Below, in pieces: positions 28,671 to 43,240 of a stretch of 64,000 nucleotides of DNA. The first letter of the stretch is position 1. The number at the start of each line of letters is the position of its first letter. A program made the translations under genes and the position numbers. Origin of the DNA: Dermatophilus congolensis (GTDB lineage Bacteria > Actinomycetota > Actinomycetes > Actinomycetales > Dermatophilaceae); NCBI RefSeq assembly GCF_900447215.1, contig NZ_UFYA01000001.1, positions 1,240,001 to 1,304,000 on the forward strand, read 5' to 3'. The notes under the pieces are model-generated. The model was not told the DNA's origin, made no database searches, and saw nothing but the letters and a program-made list of their open reading frames with translations.

Positions 28671-30101
28671 TCATTCCAAAGAGCTACCAACCTTGTGCAC
28701 CTGGATGCTGTTCGTCGTGCCCTCTACTCCACGACGTGTACCTGCCACGATCACCACCAAATCACCGGGAACAGCGCGCGCGAACTGCGTGCTCTCCGAC
28801 AGCAACACTCGATCCACTGCCTCAACCATTTTGCGCGTCGAGTTGTAATCAGGAACCAAGTGAGCATTGATACCCCAGGTCAAACACAGTTTATGTTGAG
28901 TTTCCTCACGCTGAGTCAATGCAATCATCGGCACATCAGGGCGAACCCGAGACATACGGCGTGCAGAGTCACCCGAAGTAGTAAACACGGCCAAATACTT
29001 AGCGCCGAGGTAGTTCGCGATCTCCGAAGCTGCACGCGTAATCGCGCCCCCTGGGGTGCGCGGCGTCGTCATCAACGGACGAATCTGTGACAACCCCCGG
29101 CCTTCTGTCGAAGAAATAATCTTCGCCATCGTCCGCACAGCTTCAACCGGGTACTTACCTACGCTCGTCTCACCCGAAAGCATGATCGCGTCCGCGCCAT
29201 CCAACACCGCATTAGCGCAGTCACTAGCCTCAGCCCGCGTAGGCCGCGAGTTCTCAATCATCGACTCCAAAACCTGCGTGGCAACCACCACCGGTTTAGC
29301 GTTACGACGGCACAGCTCGATAGCGCGCTTCTGCACCAGCGGGACCTCCTCCAACGGAAGCTCCACACCTAGGTCACCACGAGCCACCATCACGCCATCG
29401 AACGCAGCCACAATATCGGCGAGGTTCTCCACCGCCTGCGGCTTCTCGATCTTGGCGATCACCGGCCGGAAAATCTCTTCTTCGCGCATAATTTCGTGCA
29501 CTCGATCAATATCAGAGGCATCCCGCACGAACGAAAGTGCGATCCAGTCCGCACCCTCACGCAAGCCCCAGCGAAGATCATCTTCGTCCTTATCGGACAA
29601 GGCAGGAACACTCACTGCCACACCAGGCAAGTTGATGCCCTTATTGTTCGAAATAACCCCACCCTCAATAACCCGGGTGACCACGTCCGTGTCCGTCACC
29701 TCAACGGCCTCTAGGCGCACTTTCCCATCGTCGATGAGGAGCGGATCCCCCACCTTCACATCGCCAGCTAGACCCGAGTAGGTAGTCCCCACCATTTCCT
29801 GATTACCGTCAACCGGCCGTGTAGTGATCGTGAAAGAATCACCATTTTCCAGGCGCACCGGACCTGCCGAAAAACGCCCTGTCCGGATCTTGGGTCCTTG
29901 CAAATCAACCAGAACAGCAACTGGCCGCCCAGCTTCATCGGCAGCTTCACGCACCCAGGCAATTTGCTGCGAATGCTCCTCATAATCACCGTGAGATCGG
30001 TTAATCCGAGCGACGTCCATACCCGCGTCGACCAGCTCCTTAATCTTTTCAAGGCTGCTGACAGCGGGACCGAGTGTGCTGACAATTTTGGCTCGACGCA
30101 T
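28671..30101 (-). CDS. pyk: Pyruvate kinase
   Basis: Pyruvate kinase makes pyruvate and ATP from phosphoenolpyruvate. The 476-residue protein starts MRRAKIVSTLGPA, the usual family N-terminus. It contains VDLQGPKIRTGRF, the active-site segment VIAKIEKPQAVEN, MVARGDLGVELP, and the C-terminal allosteric-type domain. The frame is open to 30122 (two further in-frame starts), but ATG 30101 has TAGAAT 7 bases upstream and the best fit. It is monocistronic, with its own terminator. Confidence 0.96.
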   Translation of the reverse strand: MRRAKIVSTLGPAVSSLEKIKELVDAGMDVARINRSHGDYEEHSQQIAWVREAADEAGRPVAVLVDLQGPKIRTGRFSAGPVRLENGDSFTITTRPVDGNQEMVGTTYSGLAGDVKVGDPLLIDDGKVRLEAVEVTDTDVVTRVIEGGVISNNKGINLPGVAVSVPALSDKDEDDLRWGLREGADWIALSFVRDASDIDRVHEIMREEEIFRPVIAKIEKPQAVENLADIVAAFDGVMVARGDLGVELPLEEVPLVQKRAIELCRRNAKPVVVATQVLESMIENSRPTRAEASDCANAVLDGADAIMLSGETSVGKYPVEAVRTMAKIISSTEGRGLSQIRPLMTTPRTPGGAITRAASEIANYLGAKYLAVFTTSGDSARRMSRVRPDVPMIALTQREETQHKLCLTWGINAHLVPDYNSTRKMVEAVDRVLLSESTQFARAVPGDLVVIVAGTRRGVEGTTNSIQVHKVGSSLE

Positions 30102-30108
30102 AGTTTTC

Positions 30109-30114
30109 ATTCTA
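30109..30114 (-). promoter_or_regulatory. Putative -10 element of a leaderless pyk transcript
   Basis: TAGAAT lies 7 bases before the ATG at 30101. No ribosome site is visible between them. Confidence 0.4.
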
Positions 30115-30252
30115 CCGAGCACCCATCAGGTAGCGATTCCCCTTAGATAGAGTTCCCGCCCTATTGCGCACGAATTACGACAATAAATTGCGCGAATGCG
30201 CATATGAAAACGATTTTCCGCATTTATTGCATGATGTATCTAATAAAAATAC

Positions 30253-30290
30253 TGCGGGGTGTGAGACAGAACACTGTTTCACACCCCGCA
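30253..30290 (-). terminator. Intrinsic terminator after gltBD
   Basis: A 17-bp stem with one G-U pair (30253-30269 with 30274-30290) and a 4-nt loop is followed on the minus strand by GTATTTTTATTAG, a clear U-tract. It lies 18 bases after the gltD stop. Confidence 0.85.
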
Positions 30291-30308
30291 ACACACTCAC
30301 GAGAGCAC

Positions 30309-31758
30309 TCAGACAAGCAAAGGCCGATCCGTCGGTGAAATCGGACGCGGCAACATCGTGCCGCCCGTCAGCCACGCATCCACCGCAGCCGCTACCGACC
30401 GTCCCTCAGCAATAGCCCACACAATAAGCGACTGCCCCCTACCAGCGTCACCAGCAGAGAACACTCCCGGAACCTGCGTCATAAAGTTCTGATCCCGACG
30501 CATATTGCCCCGCTCATCCAGAGCGATACCCAGCTGAGAAACAATCCCGTCACTCTCGGGGCCCACAAAACCCATCGCCAGCAGAACAAGCTGCGCATCA
30601 ATGACCCGCTCCGTGCCTTCCACAGGCACAAAGCGCCCATCCTCCAGCACCACCTCAACAACCTTCAGACCAGCAACATTGCCCTGGCCATCATCAAGGA
30701 TCTCCGTGGTACTCACTGAATAGACGCGTTCACCGCCCTCCTCATGCGCACTAGCAACACGGAAAACAGTCGGATACGTCGGCCACGGCTGATGCGCCGG
30801 ACGTTCTTGCCCCGGCTGCGGCATAATCTCAAGACTCGTCACCGATTTCGCGCCCTGACGCAGGGCCGTACCAACACAGTCAGCACCCGTGTCACCACCA
30901 CCGATGATGACCACATCCTTACCCGTAGCAAGGATCTGCCCATCCACCGACTGCCCCACACTCGAACGATTCGCCTGCGGCAGATACTCCATTGCCTGAT
31001 GCACACCATTGAGCTCAGTCCCCGGAACCATCAAGCCACGTGGCTTAGTGGAACCCACCGCAAGAACAACCGCGTCATAACGCCGACGCAAATCCTGACC
31101 AGTCAGATCCACACCCACGTTCACGCCCGTACGGAACCGTGTCCCCTCAGCCCGCATCTGCGCCAAACGTCGATCAAGAACCGACTTTTCCAGTTTGAAC
31201 TCCGGAATGCCATACCGCAGCAAACCGCCAGCCTTATCAGCCCGCTCGATCACCGCCACCGTGTGCCCAGCCCGTGTGAGCTGCTGCGCAGCAGCCAACC
31301 CCGCAGGCCCAGACCCCACCACCGCAACAGTGCGGCCAGACAAACGCTCCGGCGGGTGCGGCAACACTTGACCGCTCTCAAACGCCCGCTCGATCACCGT
31401 CTGCTCCACCTGCTTAATCGTCACCGCAGGTTGATTAACACCCAACACACACGCCGACTCGCACGGCGCAGGGCACAAACGTCCCGTGAACTCCGGGAAG
31501 TTATTCGTGGCATGCAGCCGCTCAATAGCCGCATCCCAACGCCCCTCCCAAGCGAAGTTGTTCCACTCCGGAACCAAGTTCCCCAACGGGCAACCGTTAT
31601 GGCAGAACGGGATACCGCAATCCATGCACCGCCCAGCCTGCTCCTGCAAAGACTCCACCGGGAACGGCCCATAGACCTCTTTGAAGTCCATCAACCGCAA
31701 TGGAACCGGTCGCCGCTGCGGCAGCTCACGCTCCCGCTTCGTCAAAAAGCCACGCGGA

Positions 31759-31766
<8 letters not shown>
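30309..31766 (-). CDS. gltD: Glutamate synthase small subunit
   Basis: GltD takes electrons from NADPH by FAD and passes them through iron-sulfur clusters to GltB for glutamate synthesis. The 485-residue protein has N-terminal cysteine clusters ([26 protein letters not shown]), an FAD-binding [13 protein letters not shown], an NADPH-binding [11 protein letters not shown], and a C-terminal FAD segment [13 protein letters not shown]. The start at 31766 follows GGAGG and overlaps the end of gltB by 8 bases; the frame to 31913 is an extension inside gltB. Confidence 0.96.
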
Positions 31767-36300
<4,534 letters not shown>

Positions 36301-36587
36301 CGTCCTATGGCATGAAGGGGAGCGCCGCTGCGTCCCAGGCGGGGGTTTTCGGACGTCACTGTCCGTCACGCGGCCGCACTGTTCAGGGCCTTGGGCACGT
36401 GCAAGCGCTCCAGTAAGCCACATGAATCACCTCGAGCTCGGGTACAGAGTTCGAGGATGCGAACCGCCGTTTGGATACTAGGGGACGTCAACGCAGGCCC
36501 GGTGCCGTATCTCGCCCACCGGAGCGATGATTAACGAGACCGAAACATGGGAGTTTTGTGGGAGAAACACCGCTCACACGTCGGACA

Positions 36588-37475
36588 TCACTGCGCAGGT
36601 TTTTCCTCTGAAGAAATTTCCTTCCCGCTGTTGTCAGTCTGGCTGGTGGTGCGATGGCGGCGCCCCAGCATCCACCACAACACCGCGCCGAATACGAACA
36701 CAATGATCGACGTCCATACGTTGAGGCGCAGCCCAAAAACAATCTCGGCTGTGTCAATACGTAAATACTCGATCCAGACTCGCCCCAACGTATACCCCAT
36801 GATGTACGCCGCGAACAGCTGCCCCGGGCCCCCCCTCCCCCGGCGAGCCTTCTCAATCCCCACCAGCACAAGCGAAAGCGCCGCACACCACAACGCCTCG
36901 TAGAGGAACGTGGGATGGAACGTCCCCACAATCACTGCGTGACCATCTGGCCCAACCTGTGCCCGACCTGCAGCGAAATCCCAGGCATGAATCTGCAAAC
37001 CCCACGGAAGATCCGTGGCAGCTCCATACAGTTCATTGTTAAACCAGTTACCGAAGCGACCAATGGCTTGAGCCAGGGGGAGCGCAGGAGCAACGCTCTC
37101 GGCCACGGCGAGGAACGACACCTTTGTCTGGCGGCAGCCAAGCCACACACCCACAGCCCCTAAGGCGACTGCACCCCAAATCCCGAGTCCGCCTTCCCAT
37201 ACCTTGAAAGCATTCCAAGGATTGCCGTTGGGACCCCAGTACGGAGCAGGCGTAGAGAACACGTGGTAGATGCGGCCACCGATGATGCCGAACACTACGG
37301 CCCACATCGTGATGTCCCACATCGCATCTGAGTCTTCACCGCGCGCAGCGAGTCGTTTCGATGTCCACCAGGCCGCGATCACTACACCCAGCAGAATGCA
37401 CAGCGCGTAGGCCCGGATAGGCACCGGGCCTAGAAACCACACGGCCTGTTCTGGACTCGGGATACTCATCAGCAC
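36588..37475 (-). CDS. lgt: Phosphatidylglycerol--prolipoprotein diacylglyceryl transferase
   Basis: Lgt adds a diacylglyceryl group to the lipobox cysteine of lipoproteins at the membrane. The 295-residue protein has about seven membrane helices, IRAYALCILLGV, the segment VWEGGLGIWG, the signature AIGRFGNWFNNELYG, and HPTFLYEALW. GTG at 37475 lies 6 bases from AGGAG; ATG 37469 is an alternative. The Rieske protein in this window is a possible substrate. The C-terminal tail is short and hydrophilic. Confidence 0.95.
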   Translation of the reverse strand: MLMSIPSPEQAVWFLGPVPIRAYALCILLGVVIAAWWTSKRLAARGEDSDAMWDITMWAVVFGIIGGRIYHVFSTPAPYWGPNGNPWNAFKVWEGGLGIWGAVALGAVGVWLGCRQTKVSFLAVAESVAPALPLAQAIGRFGNWFNNELYGAATDLPWGLQIHAWDFAAGRAQVGPDGHAVIVGTFHPTFLYEALWCAALSLVLVGIEKARRGRGGPGQLFAAYIMGYTLGRVWIEYLRIDTAEIVFGLRLNVWTSIIVFVFGAVLWWMLGRRHRTTSQTDNSGKEISSEEKPAQ

Positions 37476-37553
37476 GAGGAACTCCTGGATTGTTCAGTAT
37501 TCTCCCCGCAGCGGGGATGGTCGTCGGTGGGGTGTGGCGAACCTACCGGATAA

Positions 37554-37591
37554 GCCCAGGCGGGTACAGGGTGTCCTGTACCCGCCTGGGC
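37554..37591 (-). terminator. Hairpin between dsbA-like gene and lgt
   Basis: A perfect 17-bp stem (37554-37570 with 37575-37591) with a 4-nt GTGT loop lies 47 bases after the dsbA-like stop. No U-tract follows. Confidence 0.7.
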
Positions 37592-37637
37592 AATTCTGCT
37601 GCTTTCACCACGATGGCCAAGAACGGCGCGCGGTGGA

Positions 37638-38429
37638 TCAGTTGGTCGGCTTCGTTCCGGCAGGTTTGCCGCCAGCGGCGGTCACCGCGTTGATGAGGTC
37701 TTCACCCGTCGTTGTTTGTTTAAGCTCGAAGTCTTTACCGTTCAGACGGTAGGTGGGCGTCCCTGCAATCTTGTCATCACGGCTGGTGCGTTCTTCGACC
37801 GCTTTGAGGTACTTGCCGTAGCGATCATCAGAGAAGCAGCTCTTCCACGTTTGCAACTCGTTTCCGCTAATTCCCGAGTCGGTGGCGTACTGCTGCAGCT
37901 GAGCATCAGTCCAACCCTGTCCTTCTTCTACAGGACGGTTCTTCTCTGCGAAGAGGGTGTCGTGATACTGAACGAACTTGCCAGCATCGACGGAGCACAT
38001 GAGGGCATTACCTGCCCGTTTCGACGAATCGTTGCGAAGATTGTCGTCCAAGAATGTTTTTACGTGATAGGTGACTTTTGCCGACCCTGCGTCACGAATC
38101 TGCGCCACAGCCGGACCCAAAGCCTTCTCCGCGAAAGCACATGCCGGGCACTGCGGGTCTTCGTAAATGTCCAGAGTCGGAGCCTTCGGGTTGGCCTTGT
38201 CTGCGTTAACTACGACTCCACCAGCAGGCCCTTCTATGCCCTTAGGGATCGGATAAGAAGCTGAAGAATCGCTCGAATTCGATTGCATCCCTGCGAAAAT
38301 CGCCCAAGCCACTCCAGCGACCACCGCAACCACGATCACGGCAGCGATCACCGGCGTCGCTTTTGACTTCTTCGGTGCGGCCGCGGCGATTTTCTCTGCC
38401 CGGCTCGAGGAAGGCTGCTTTGAAGCCAT
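37638..38429 (-). CDS. Membrane-anchored DsbA-family thiol oxidoreductase
   Basis: The 263-residue protein has a cytoplasmic Lys/Ala-rich N-terminus, one membrane helix (about residues 27-47), and an extracellular thioredoxin-fold domain with the redox motif CPAC (Cys94, Cys97) and a later cis-proline context GTPTYRLNG. It resembles the thioredoxin_4/DsbA group that forms disulfides outside the actinobacterial membrane. Two further cysteines (MCSVD, KSCFS) may form a structural disulfide. It lies next to the MauE/DoxX-like gene, which may reoxidise or supply it. Confidence 0.9.
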   Translation of the reverse strand: MASKQPSSSRAEKIAAAAPKKSKATPVIAAVIVVAVVAGVAWAIFAGMQSNSSDSSASYPIPKGIEGPAGGVVVNADKANPKAPTLDIYEDPQCPACAFAEKALGPAVAQIRDAGSAKVTYHVKTFLDDNLRNDSSKRAGNALMCSVDAGKFVQYHDTLFAEKNRPVEEGQGWTDAQLQQYATDSGISGNELQTWKSCFSDDRYGKYLKAVEERTSRDDKIAGTPTYRLNGKDFELKQTTTGEDLINAVTAAGGKPAGTKPTN

Positions 38430-38597
38430 GTGTTTGGTTCTCCTGCGTGTGGGAGTAGCGGAGCGCAGCGCGCCTCGCCAGCACCCGTCCGATATGACGG
38501 CGTAGCGGTCGCCCCGTACTGATTCAACTACGAAGTAATGATTGAACTACGAAACGAAGCTAGAGATTCCCAGCGACGTACCCAATCAGTCAAACTT

Positions 38598-39143
38598 TCA
38601 ACCTGCGCGCCGCGACAACCACGCATCAAGAGAAAGAGCTGTGACCGGGCGCCACAACAGCCAGGCGCCAGCGGCAACAAAAACCACGTCCCGGGCAATA
38701 TCTTGCGGGTATTTCGTTTTCCCCGGCTCTACAAACCCGCCATCACCGAAACAGCCACAGTCAATCGTCAACCCGCGCGCCCACGCCGAGGCGATCCCAA
38801 TGATGAAAATCACCATGATGACCGTGCCCAACAAAGCAGTCCACCGCGTGAACAAACCGGACACAATCAGCAACCCCAATGCAATCTCCACCACCGGCAA
38901 GGCGTACCCGATGACAGCAGCCACCTCAAAGGGGAAGATCTGATACGCCTGCACCGACCGAGCCGAGGTTAAAGGGGTAAAAATCTTCGAGAACCCGGCC
39001 AGCAAAAACGCCCCACCCAGCACGAACCGAGCCACCAAGCCAATCCACGGCGAGTACCGAGCCAACCGGTCGCCAGCGGTGGCATCACCAGAATTTTCTT
39101 GTCGACTTAACCGCGTTTGTTCATCCACTGCAGGGTCGTTCAC
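38598..39143 (-). CDS. MauE/DoxX-family redox membrane protein
   Basis: The 181-residue protein has about four membrane helices and the motif DCGCFGDGG between helices 3 and 4, typical of MauE/DoxX-like membrane oxidoreductases. The GTG at 39143 lies 5 bases from AGGAG; a GTG at 39149 is within the ribosome site. It is upstream of the DsbA-like gene on the same strand, 168 bases away, which suggests a joint role in extracytoplasmic disulfide chemistry. The exact electron acceptor is unknown. Confidence 0.85.
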   Translation of the reverse strand: MNDPAVDEQTRLSRQENSGDATAGDRLARYSPWIGLVARFVLGGAFLLAGFSKIFTPLTSARSVQAYQIFPFEVAAVIGYALPVVEIALGLLIVSGLFTRWTALLGTVIMVIFIIGIASAWARGLTIDCGCFGDGGFVEPGKTKYPQDIARDVVFVAAGAWLLWRPVTALSLDAWLSRRAG

Positions 39144-39242
39144 TGCCACTCCTGATCGTTACTTTCACACGCGCCGGCGCGCTCCGAGAAAGAAACGACC
39201 AACGCTCCCCCAACAATTCCCGTGACAGCTGTCACGGGATAT

Positions 39243-40064
39243 TCAGCGTCCTTCACGCACACCAGCACAAAGCTGACGAGTCAGCTCAGCCAGCGCAGGC
39301 AAGCTCTGGGCGAGAGGTTGCTGCGCATCGACACATTTCACCAACGCCGACCCCACAATTACTCCATCAGCATAGCCAGCGATCTCAGCCGCCTGCTCAC
39401 GGTTAGAGACCCCCAAGCCCACCGCCAACGGGGCGTGCGTAACTGCACGAGCGCGCTGCACAAGCTCACGCGCTGGATCACCCACGCTGGAGCGAACCCC
39501 TGTCACACCCATCGTCGAAGCCACATACACAAATCCACGGCAATGCCCCGTCGTCATCGCCAATCGCTGCGGCGTACTCGAAGGAGCCACGAGAAAAATA
39601 GGAGCCAACCCATACTTGTCAGCAGCAGCCAACCAAGCACCGGCCTCATCTGGAGTTAAATCAGGGATGATCAACCCACTGCCGCCAGCCTCAGCCAAAT
39701 CGGCAGCGAACTGCTCCACCCCGTAGTGGAGAACAAGGTTCCAGTACGTCATAACCACCGCAGTGCCACCGGCAGCAACAACCGTACGCACCGCAGTGAA
39801 CGCATCGCGGGTCCGTACCCCATTCTCCCTGGCTATGTCCCCAGCCAGCTGAATCACTGGACCATCAAGCACCGGATCACTGTACGGAAGCCCCACCTCA
39901 ACGACGTCGGCGCCGTTATCCACCAAGGTGGTGAACACATCTAAAGAGTCCTCCACCTTCGGATACCCCACCGGGAAATACGCCACAAGAGCAGCCCGAC
40001 CCTCTTGAGACGTCCGCGCAAAAACATTGTCCAAACGCGCCTGCCCCGATTCAGCCACACTCAT
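39243..40064 (-). CDS. trpA: Tryptophan synthase alpha subunit
   Basis: TrpA cleaves indole-3-glycerol phosphate to indole, which is channelled to TrpB. The 273-residue protein has VEVGLPYSDPVLDGPVIQ with the catalytic Asp, IIPDLTPDEA, and GVSNREQAAEIAGYADGVIVGSA. It starts on the base where trpB stops (TGATG), so the genes are coupled. It is the last gene of the trp cluster. Confidence 0.96.
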   Translation of the reverse strand: MSVAESGQARLDNVFARTSQEGRAALVAYFPVGYPKVEDSLDVFTTLVDNGADVVEVGLPYSDPVLDGPVIQLAGDIARENGVRTRDAFTAVRTVVAAGGTAVVMTYWNLVLHYGVEQFAADLAEAGGSGLIIPDLTPDEAGAWLAAADKYGLAPIFLVAPSSTPQRLAMTTGHCRGFVYVASTMGVTGVRSSVGDPARELVQRARAVTHAPLAVGLGVSNREQAAEIAGYADGVIVGSALVKCVDAQQPLAQSLPALAELTRQLCAGVREGR

Positions 40065-41317
40065 CAGCGATCCCCCTGCCCCGCAACGCCTTCACTGCCA
40101 CCTGCACCAGAATCCGGGAGCATGCCGAACCAACTCGCAGCCGTATCCACATCTTTATCGCCACGCCCCGACAGATTGACCAGAATCACTGCCTCCGAGC
40201 CCAACTCACGCCCCACCTTCATGGCGCCAGCTAACGCATGAGAACTCTCAATAGCTGGGATGATGCCCTCAGTCCGGCTCAACAGCCTGAACGCCTCCAT
40301 CGCTTCCTCATCTGTAATCGGCGCATATGTGGCACGACCCGAATCATGCAGATACGCATGCTCTGGCCCCACGCTCGGGTAATCCAACCCCGCCGAAACA
40401 GAAAACGAATCAATCGTTTGCCCGTCAGGATCCTGCAACACATATGTCGCCGCACCATGCAAAACACCAGGGGCCCCACCACTAAAACGCGCAGCATGCT
40501 TACCCGTCTCCACACCGCGGCCACCAGCCTCGAACCCGTACAACCGCACCTGCTCATCAGGGACAAAAGCGTGAAAAACACCCATCGCGTTCGATCCGCC
40601 ACCTACACATGCACACACCGCATCCGGCAGACGCCCAACCTTGTCCACAATCTGCTGCCGCGCCTCAACCCCAATAATCCGCTGGAAATCTCGAACCATC
40701 TCCGGGAACGGGTGTGGCCCAGTCACCGTGCCCAAGGCGTAATGCGTGCTGTCCACATGCGCAACCCAGTCGCGCAACGCCTCATTAATCGCATCCTTAA
40801 GCGTGCGGCTGCCATGCGTAACCGCGATCACCTCGGCACCAAGCAACCGCATCCGCGCCACATTCAGAGCCTGCCGCTGCGTGTCCTTCTCCCCCATATA
40901 CACCACGCACTCCAGCCCCATCAGCGCTGCAGCCGTAGCAGTAGCAACACCATGCTGGCCAGCACCTGTCTCAGCGAGAATGCGAGTCTTCCCCATTCGC
41001 TTGGTCAACAACGCCTGCCCAAGCACATTGTTGATCTTGTGCGAACCCGTGTGATTCAAATCCTCACGCTTAAGGAACACCCGCGCACCGCCGCAATGCT
41101 CAGCAAAACGCGCCACCTCCGTCACAACGCTCGGGCGGCCCACATACTCACGCTGCAAACGCTCCAACTCGGCCACAAACTCCGGGTCTTCCTGAGCTTT
41201 TCGCCATTGAACGTCGACTTCATCCAGCGCCGCAACCAGCGCCTCAGGCATATACATACCGCCATAAGCGCCAAAACGCCCCGGAACGTCATCACCCTGC
41301 ACAGACACGCGATTCAC
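40064..41317 (-). CDS. trpB: Tryptophan synthase beta subunit
   Basis: TrpB joins indole and serine by pyridoxal phosphate. The 417-residue protein has the PLP lysine in [14 protein letters not shown], the indole-site segment [12 protein letters not shown], and the phosphate-binding [10 protein letters not shown]. It starts with GTG overlapping the trpC stop by four bases. Confidence 0.97.
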   Translation of the reverse strand: MNRVSVQGDDVPGRFGAYGGMYMPEALVAALDEVDVQWRKAQEDPEFVAELERLQREYVGRPSVVTEVARFAEHCGGARVFLKREDLNHTGSHKINNVLGQALLTKRMGKTRILAETGAGQHGVATATAAALMGLECVVYMGEKDTQRQALNVARMRLLGAEVIAVTHGSRTLKDAINEALRDWVAHVDSTHYALGTVTGPHPFPEMVRDFQRIIGVEARQQIVDKVGRLPDAVCACVGGGSNAMGVFHAFVPDEQVRLYGFEAGGRGVETGKHAARFSGGAPGVLHGAATYVLQDPDGQTIDSFSVSAGLDYPSVGPEHAYLHDSGRATYAPITDEEAMEAFRLLSRTEGIIPAIESSHALAGAMKVGRELGSEAVILVNLSGRGDKDVDTAASWFGMLPDSGAGGSEGVAGQGDR

Positions 41318-42156
41318 CGACCAATCTTTCCCTGCGTAGACGGATGCGCACCGGCCGCGACAAGGTCACGCACCGCACCACGTGGGTCTCCCCCCGTCAC
41401 CAGTGACTCCCCCACCAACACCGCGTCTGCTCCATCACGAACAAAATCCATCACGTCATACGGCCCCCGCACCCCAGACTCAGCCACTTTCACAACCCCA
41501 GAAGGAATCACCGAAACCACCCGCGCAAACGTACTCCGATCAACCCTCAACGTTTTCAAATTACGGTTATTAACCCCCACCACCCTGGCCCCAGCAATCA
41601 CCGCACGCTCACACTCTGCCTCATCATGAACCTCTACCAACGCCGTCATCCCCAGCGAATGCGTCCGCTCCACTAAGCTGATCAGCTGCTCCTGCTCCAA
41701 AGCCGCCACGATCAACAACACCGCATCCGCGCCGTAAGCCCGCGCCTCCCACAACTGATACGGATCCACCACAAAATCTTTACGCAGCAGCGGAACATCA
41801 ACCCTGGCCCGCACCGCCTCTAAATCGACCAAACTGCCGCCAAAACGTCGCTGCTCAGTCAAAACACTGACCATCGAGGCCCCACCAGACTCATACTCCA
41901 CCGCCAACGCAGCGGGATCAGCAATCGCTGCCAACGCCCCCTTACTCGGACTTGACCGCTTCACCTCCGCGATCACTGCGACACCATTACCGTCACCACG
42001 CAACGCAGCCTCAGCGTTCAACGCTGAATCCCGTGAAGCAGCAACGTCTTTGAGCTCCTCCAGCGAAACAGCACGCTTACGTTCAGACAGGTCCTCTACG
42101 ACCCCTGCGATGATCTCGTCAAGAACGGTACCCACCCTCGACAGGGTAGCCGTCAC
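41314..42156 (-). CDS. trpC: Indole-3-glycerol phosphate synthase
   Basis: TrpC closes the indole ring from carboxyphenylamino-deoxyribulose phosphate. The 280-residue TIM-barrel protein has [14 protein letters not shown] with the catalytic lysine, [22 protein letters not shown] (read as VPLLRKDF then [10 protein letters not shown]), and [13 protein letters not shown] at 42156 is used here; GTG at 42135 is an alternative start. There is no TrpD or TrpF gene in the window. Confidence 0.96.
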   Translation of the reverse strand: MTATLSRVGTVLDEIIAGVVEDLSERKRAVSLEELKDVAASRDSALNAEAALRGDGNGVAVIAEVKRSSPSKGALAAIADPAALAVEYESGGASMVSVLTEQRRFGGSLVDLEAVRARVDVPLLRKDFVVDPYQLWEARAYGADAVLLIVAALEQEQLISLVERTHSLGMTALVEVHDEAECERAVIAGARVVGVNNRNLKTLRVDRSTFARVVSVIPSGVVKVAESGVRGPYDVMDFVRDGADAVLVGESLVTGGDPRGAVRDLVAAGAHPSTQGKIGR

Positions 42157-42236
42157 AGAAAAACCCGCTGAATCGTCTCAGCGAGCGGCCCGCCACCAAA
42201 CCCGCCCGGCGACGAGCCACCCACCAACACCAAAAA

Positions 42237-42482
42237 TCAATGACCGTGCGGTTTTTCCTGATTAAAACCCATGCGGTTCATCGCAGCCCACACCACGACA
42301 CCAGCCACCACACCCACAACACCAACTATCCACATCCACGACTGCCCCAACACCATGCCCAAAGAAATAAGAGCAGACGCCACGAGCAAAATCACCGTAC
42401 CTGTCCACGCCGCAGGAGTGTTGCCATGCCCAGGCTCAGCGTGAGTGCTCTGCTGGACGGGCTCAGGGGCCTGATGACTCAT
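42237..42482 (-). CDS. HGxxPAAW family membrane protein
   Basis: This 81-residue protein has the family motif HGNTPAAW near residue 20 and two membrane helices. The family is found in actinobacterial trp operons between trpC and trpE, and its function is unknown. The start at 42482 has GGAG 7 bases upstream. A histidine-containing tail (KPHGH) ends the protein. Confidence 0.85.
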   Translation of the reverse strand: MSHQAPEPVQQSTHAEPGHGNTPAAWTGTVILLVASALISLGMVLGQSWMWIVGVVGVVAGVVVWAAMNRMGFNQEKPHGH

Positions 42483-42703
42483 CGGAAATCTCCACTCTCC
42501 TGACAATGCGAGGCCCTACGCCCCACGAATCTGCATATTGGGTTTCCACTACATAATCGGCGCCACGCCACCAGTCATGCGTTATCCAGAACAACCAGAT
42601 AGCGCGCCACAGCACGTAACACCCAACCACACTCAATTGTTACAGCCGAAACCATATCCCCGCACCGCCCTCACCAGGACCGGCGCGCCACGCCAGCATC
42701 CAC
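42483..42703. other. Spacer in the trp cluster
   Basis: A gap of 221 bases separates the TIGR02234 gene from the HGxxPAAW gene. No gene or clear hairpin was seen. It is somewhat richer in A and T than its surroundings and may hold an internal promoter for the downstream trpCBA genes. Confidence 0.35.
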
Positions 42704-43240
42704 TCACACCGTCGGATCCTCACCCCGACTCAACGCATCCCAGTCCGAGACCGCATCACCTCCACCTCTACCTCCACCAGCATCAACACCAGCCGGCGAA
42801 GAAAACCGCGACGACGCACGACCCCACCTGCCTGCCACACACGCACCAACCCCACCTGCCACACACGCAACTACTCCCCCAGCCACAGCAACCCACCCAG
42901 CAACACCAGCCACAGCCCCACCAGCCACAGCCACCCCCGCCAACACCGCCACTCCAGCTCCCGTGGCACACACCAACCCACCAGCACACCGCGCCCACAC
43001 CCCCTGTGTAAACGCACCAAAGGCACCAGCAGCTAACCCCGCCAACGCCATCGCCAACACACCCGGAGCCACCTGCGCCCCCGTCAACGTCACCGCACCC
43101 GCAGGCCCCACCCCTGCATCAACAGTCCACGGCACCTGCGTCACCACAGCAACCACCGCATGCGCAACTAACCCCGCAGTAAGAACAACACTCTTACGAG
43201 CCCACACAACCCCACTAGAACCAGACACTTCCACACTCAC
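42704..43240 (-). CDS. Trp biosynthesis-associated membrane protein (TIGR02234)
   Basis: The 178-residue protein has about four membrane helices made largely of Ala, Val and Gly, and ends with the family hallmark SDWDALSRGEDPT. It is encoded in actinobacterial trp operons and has no known biochemical role. GTG at 43240 overlaps the trpE stop by four bases (GTGA), which favours it over the GTG at 43246. Confidence 0.88.
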   Translation of the reverse strand: MSVEVSGSSGVVWARKSVVLTAGLVAHAVVAVVTQVPWTVDAGVGPAGAVTLTGAQVAPGVLAMALAGLAAGAFGAFTQGVWARCAGGLVCATGAGVAVLAGVAVAGGAVAGVAGWVAVAGGVVACVAGGVGACVAGRWGRASSRFSSPAGVDAGGGRGGGDAVSDWDALSRGEDPTV

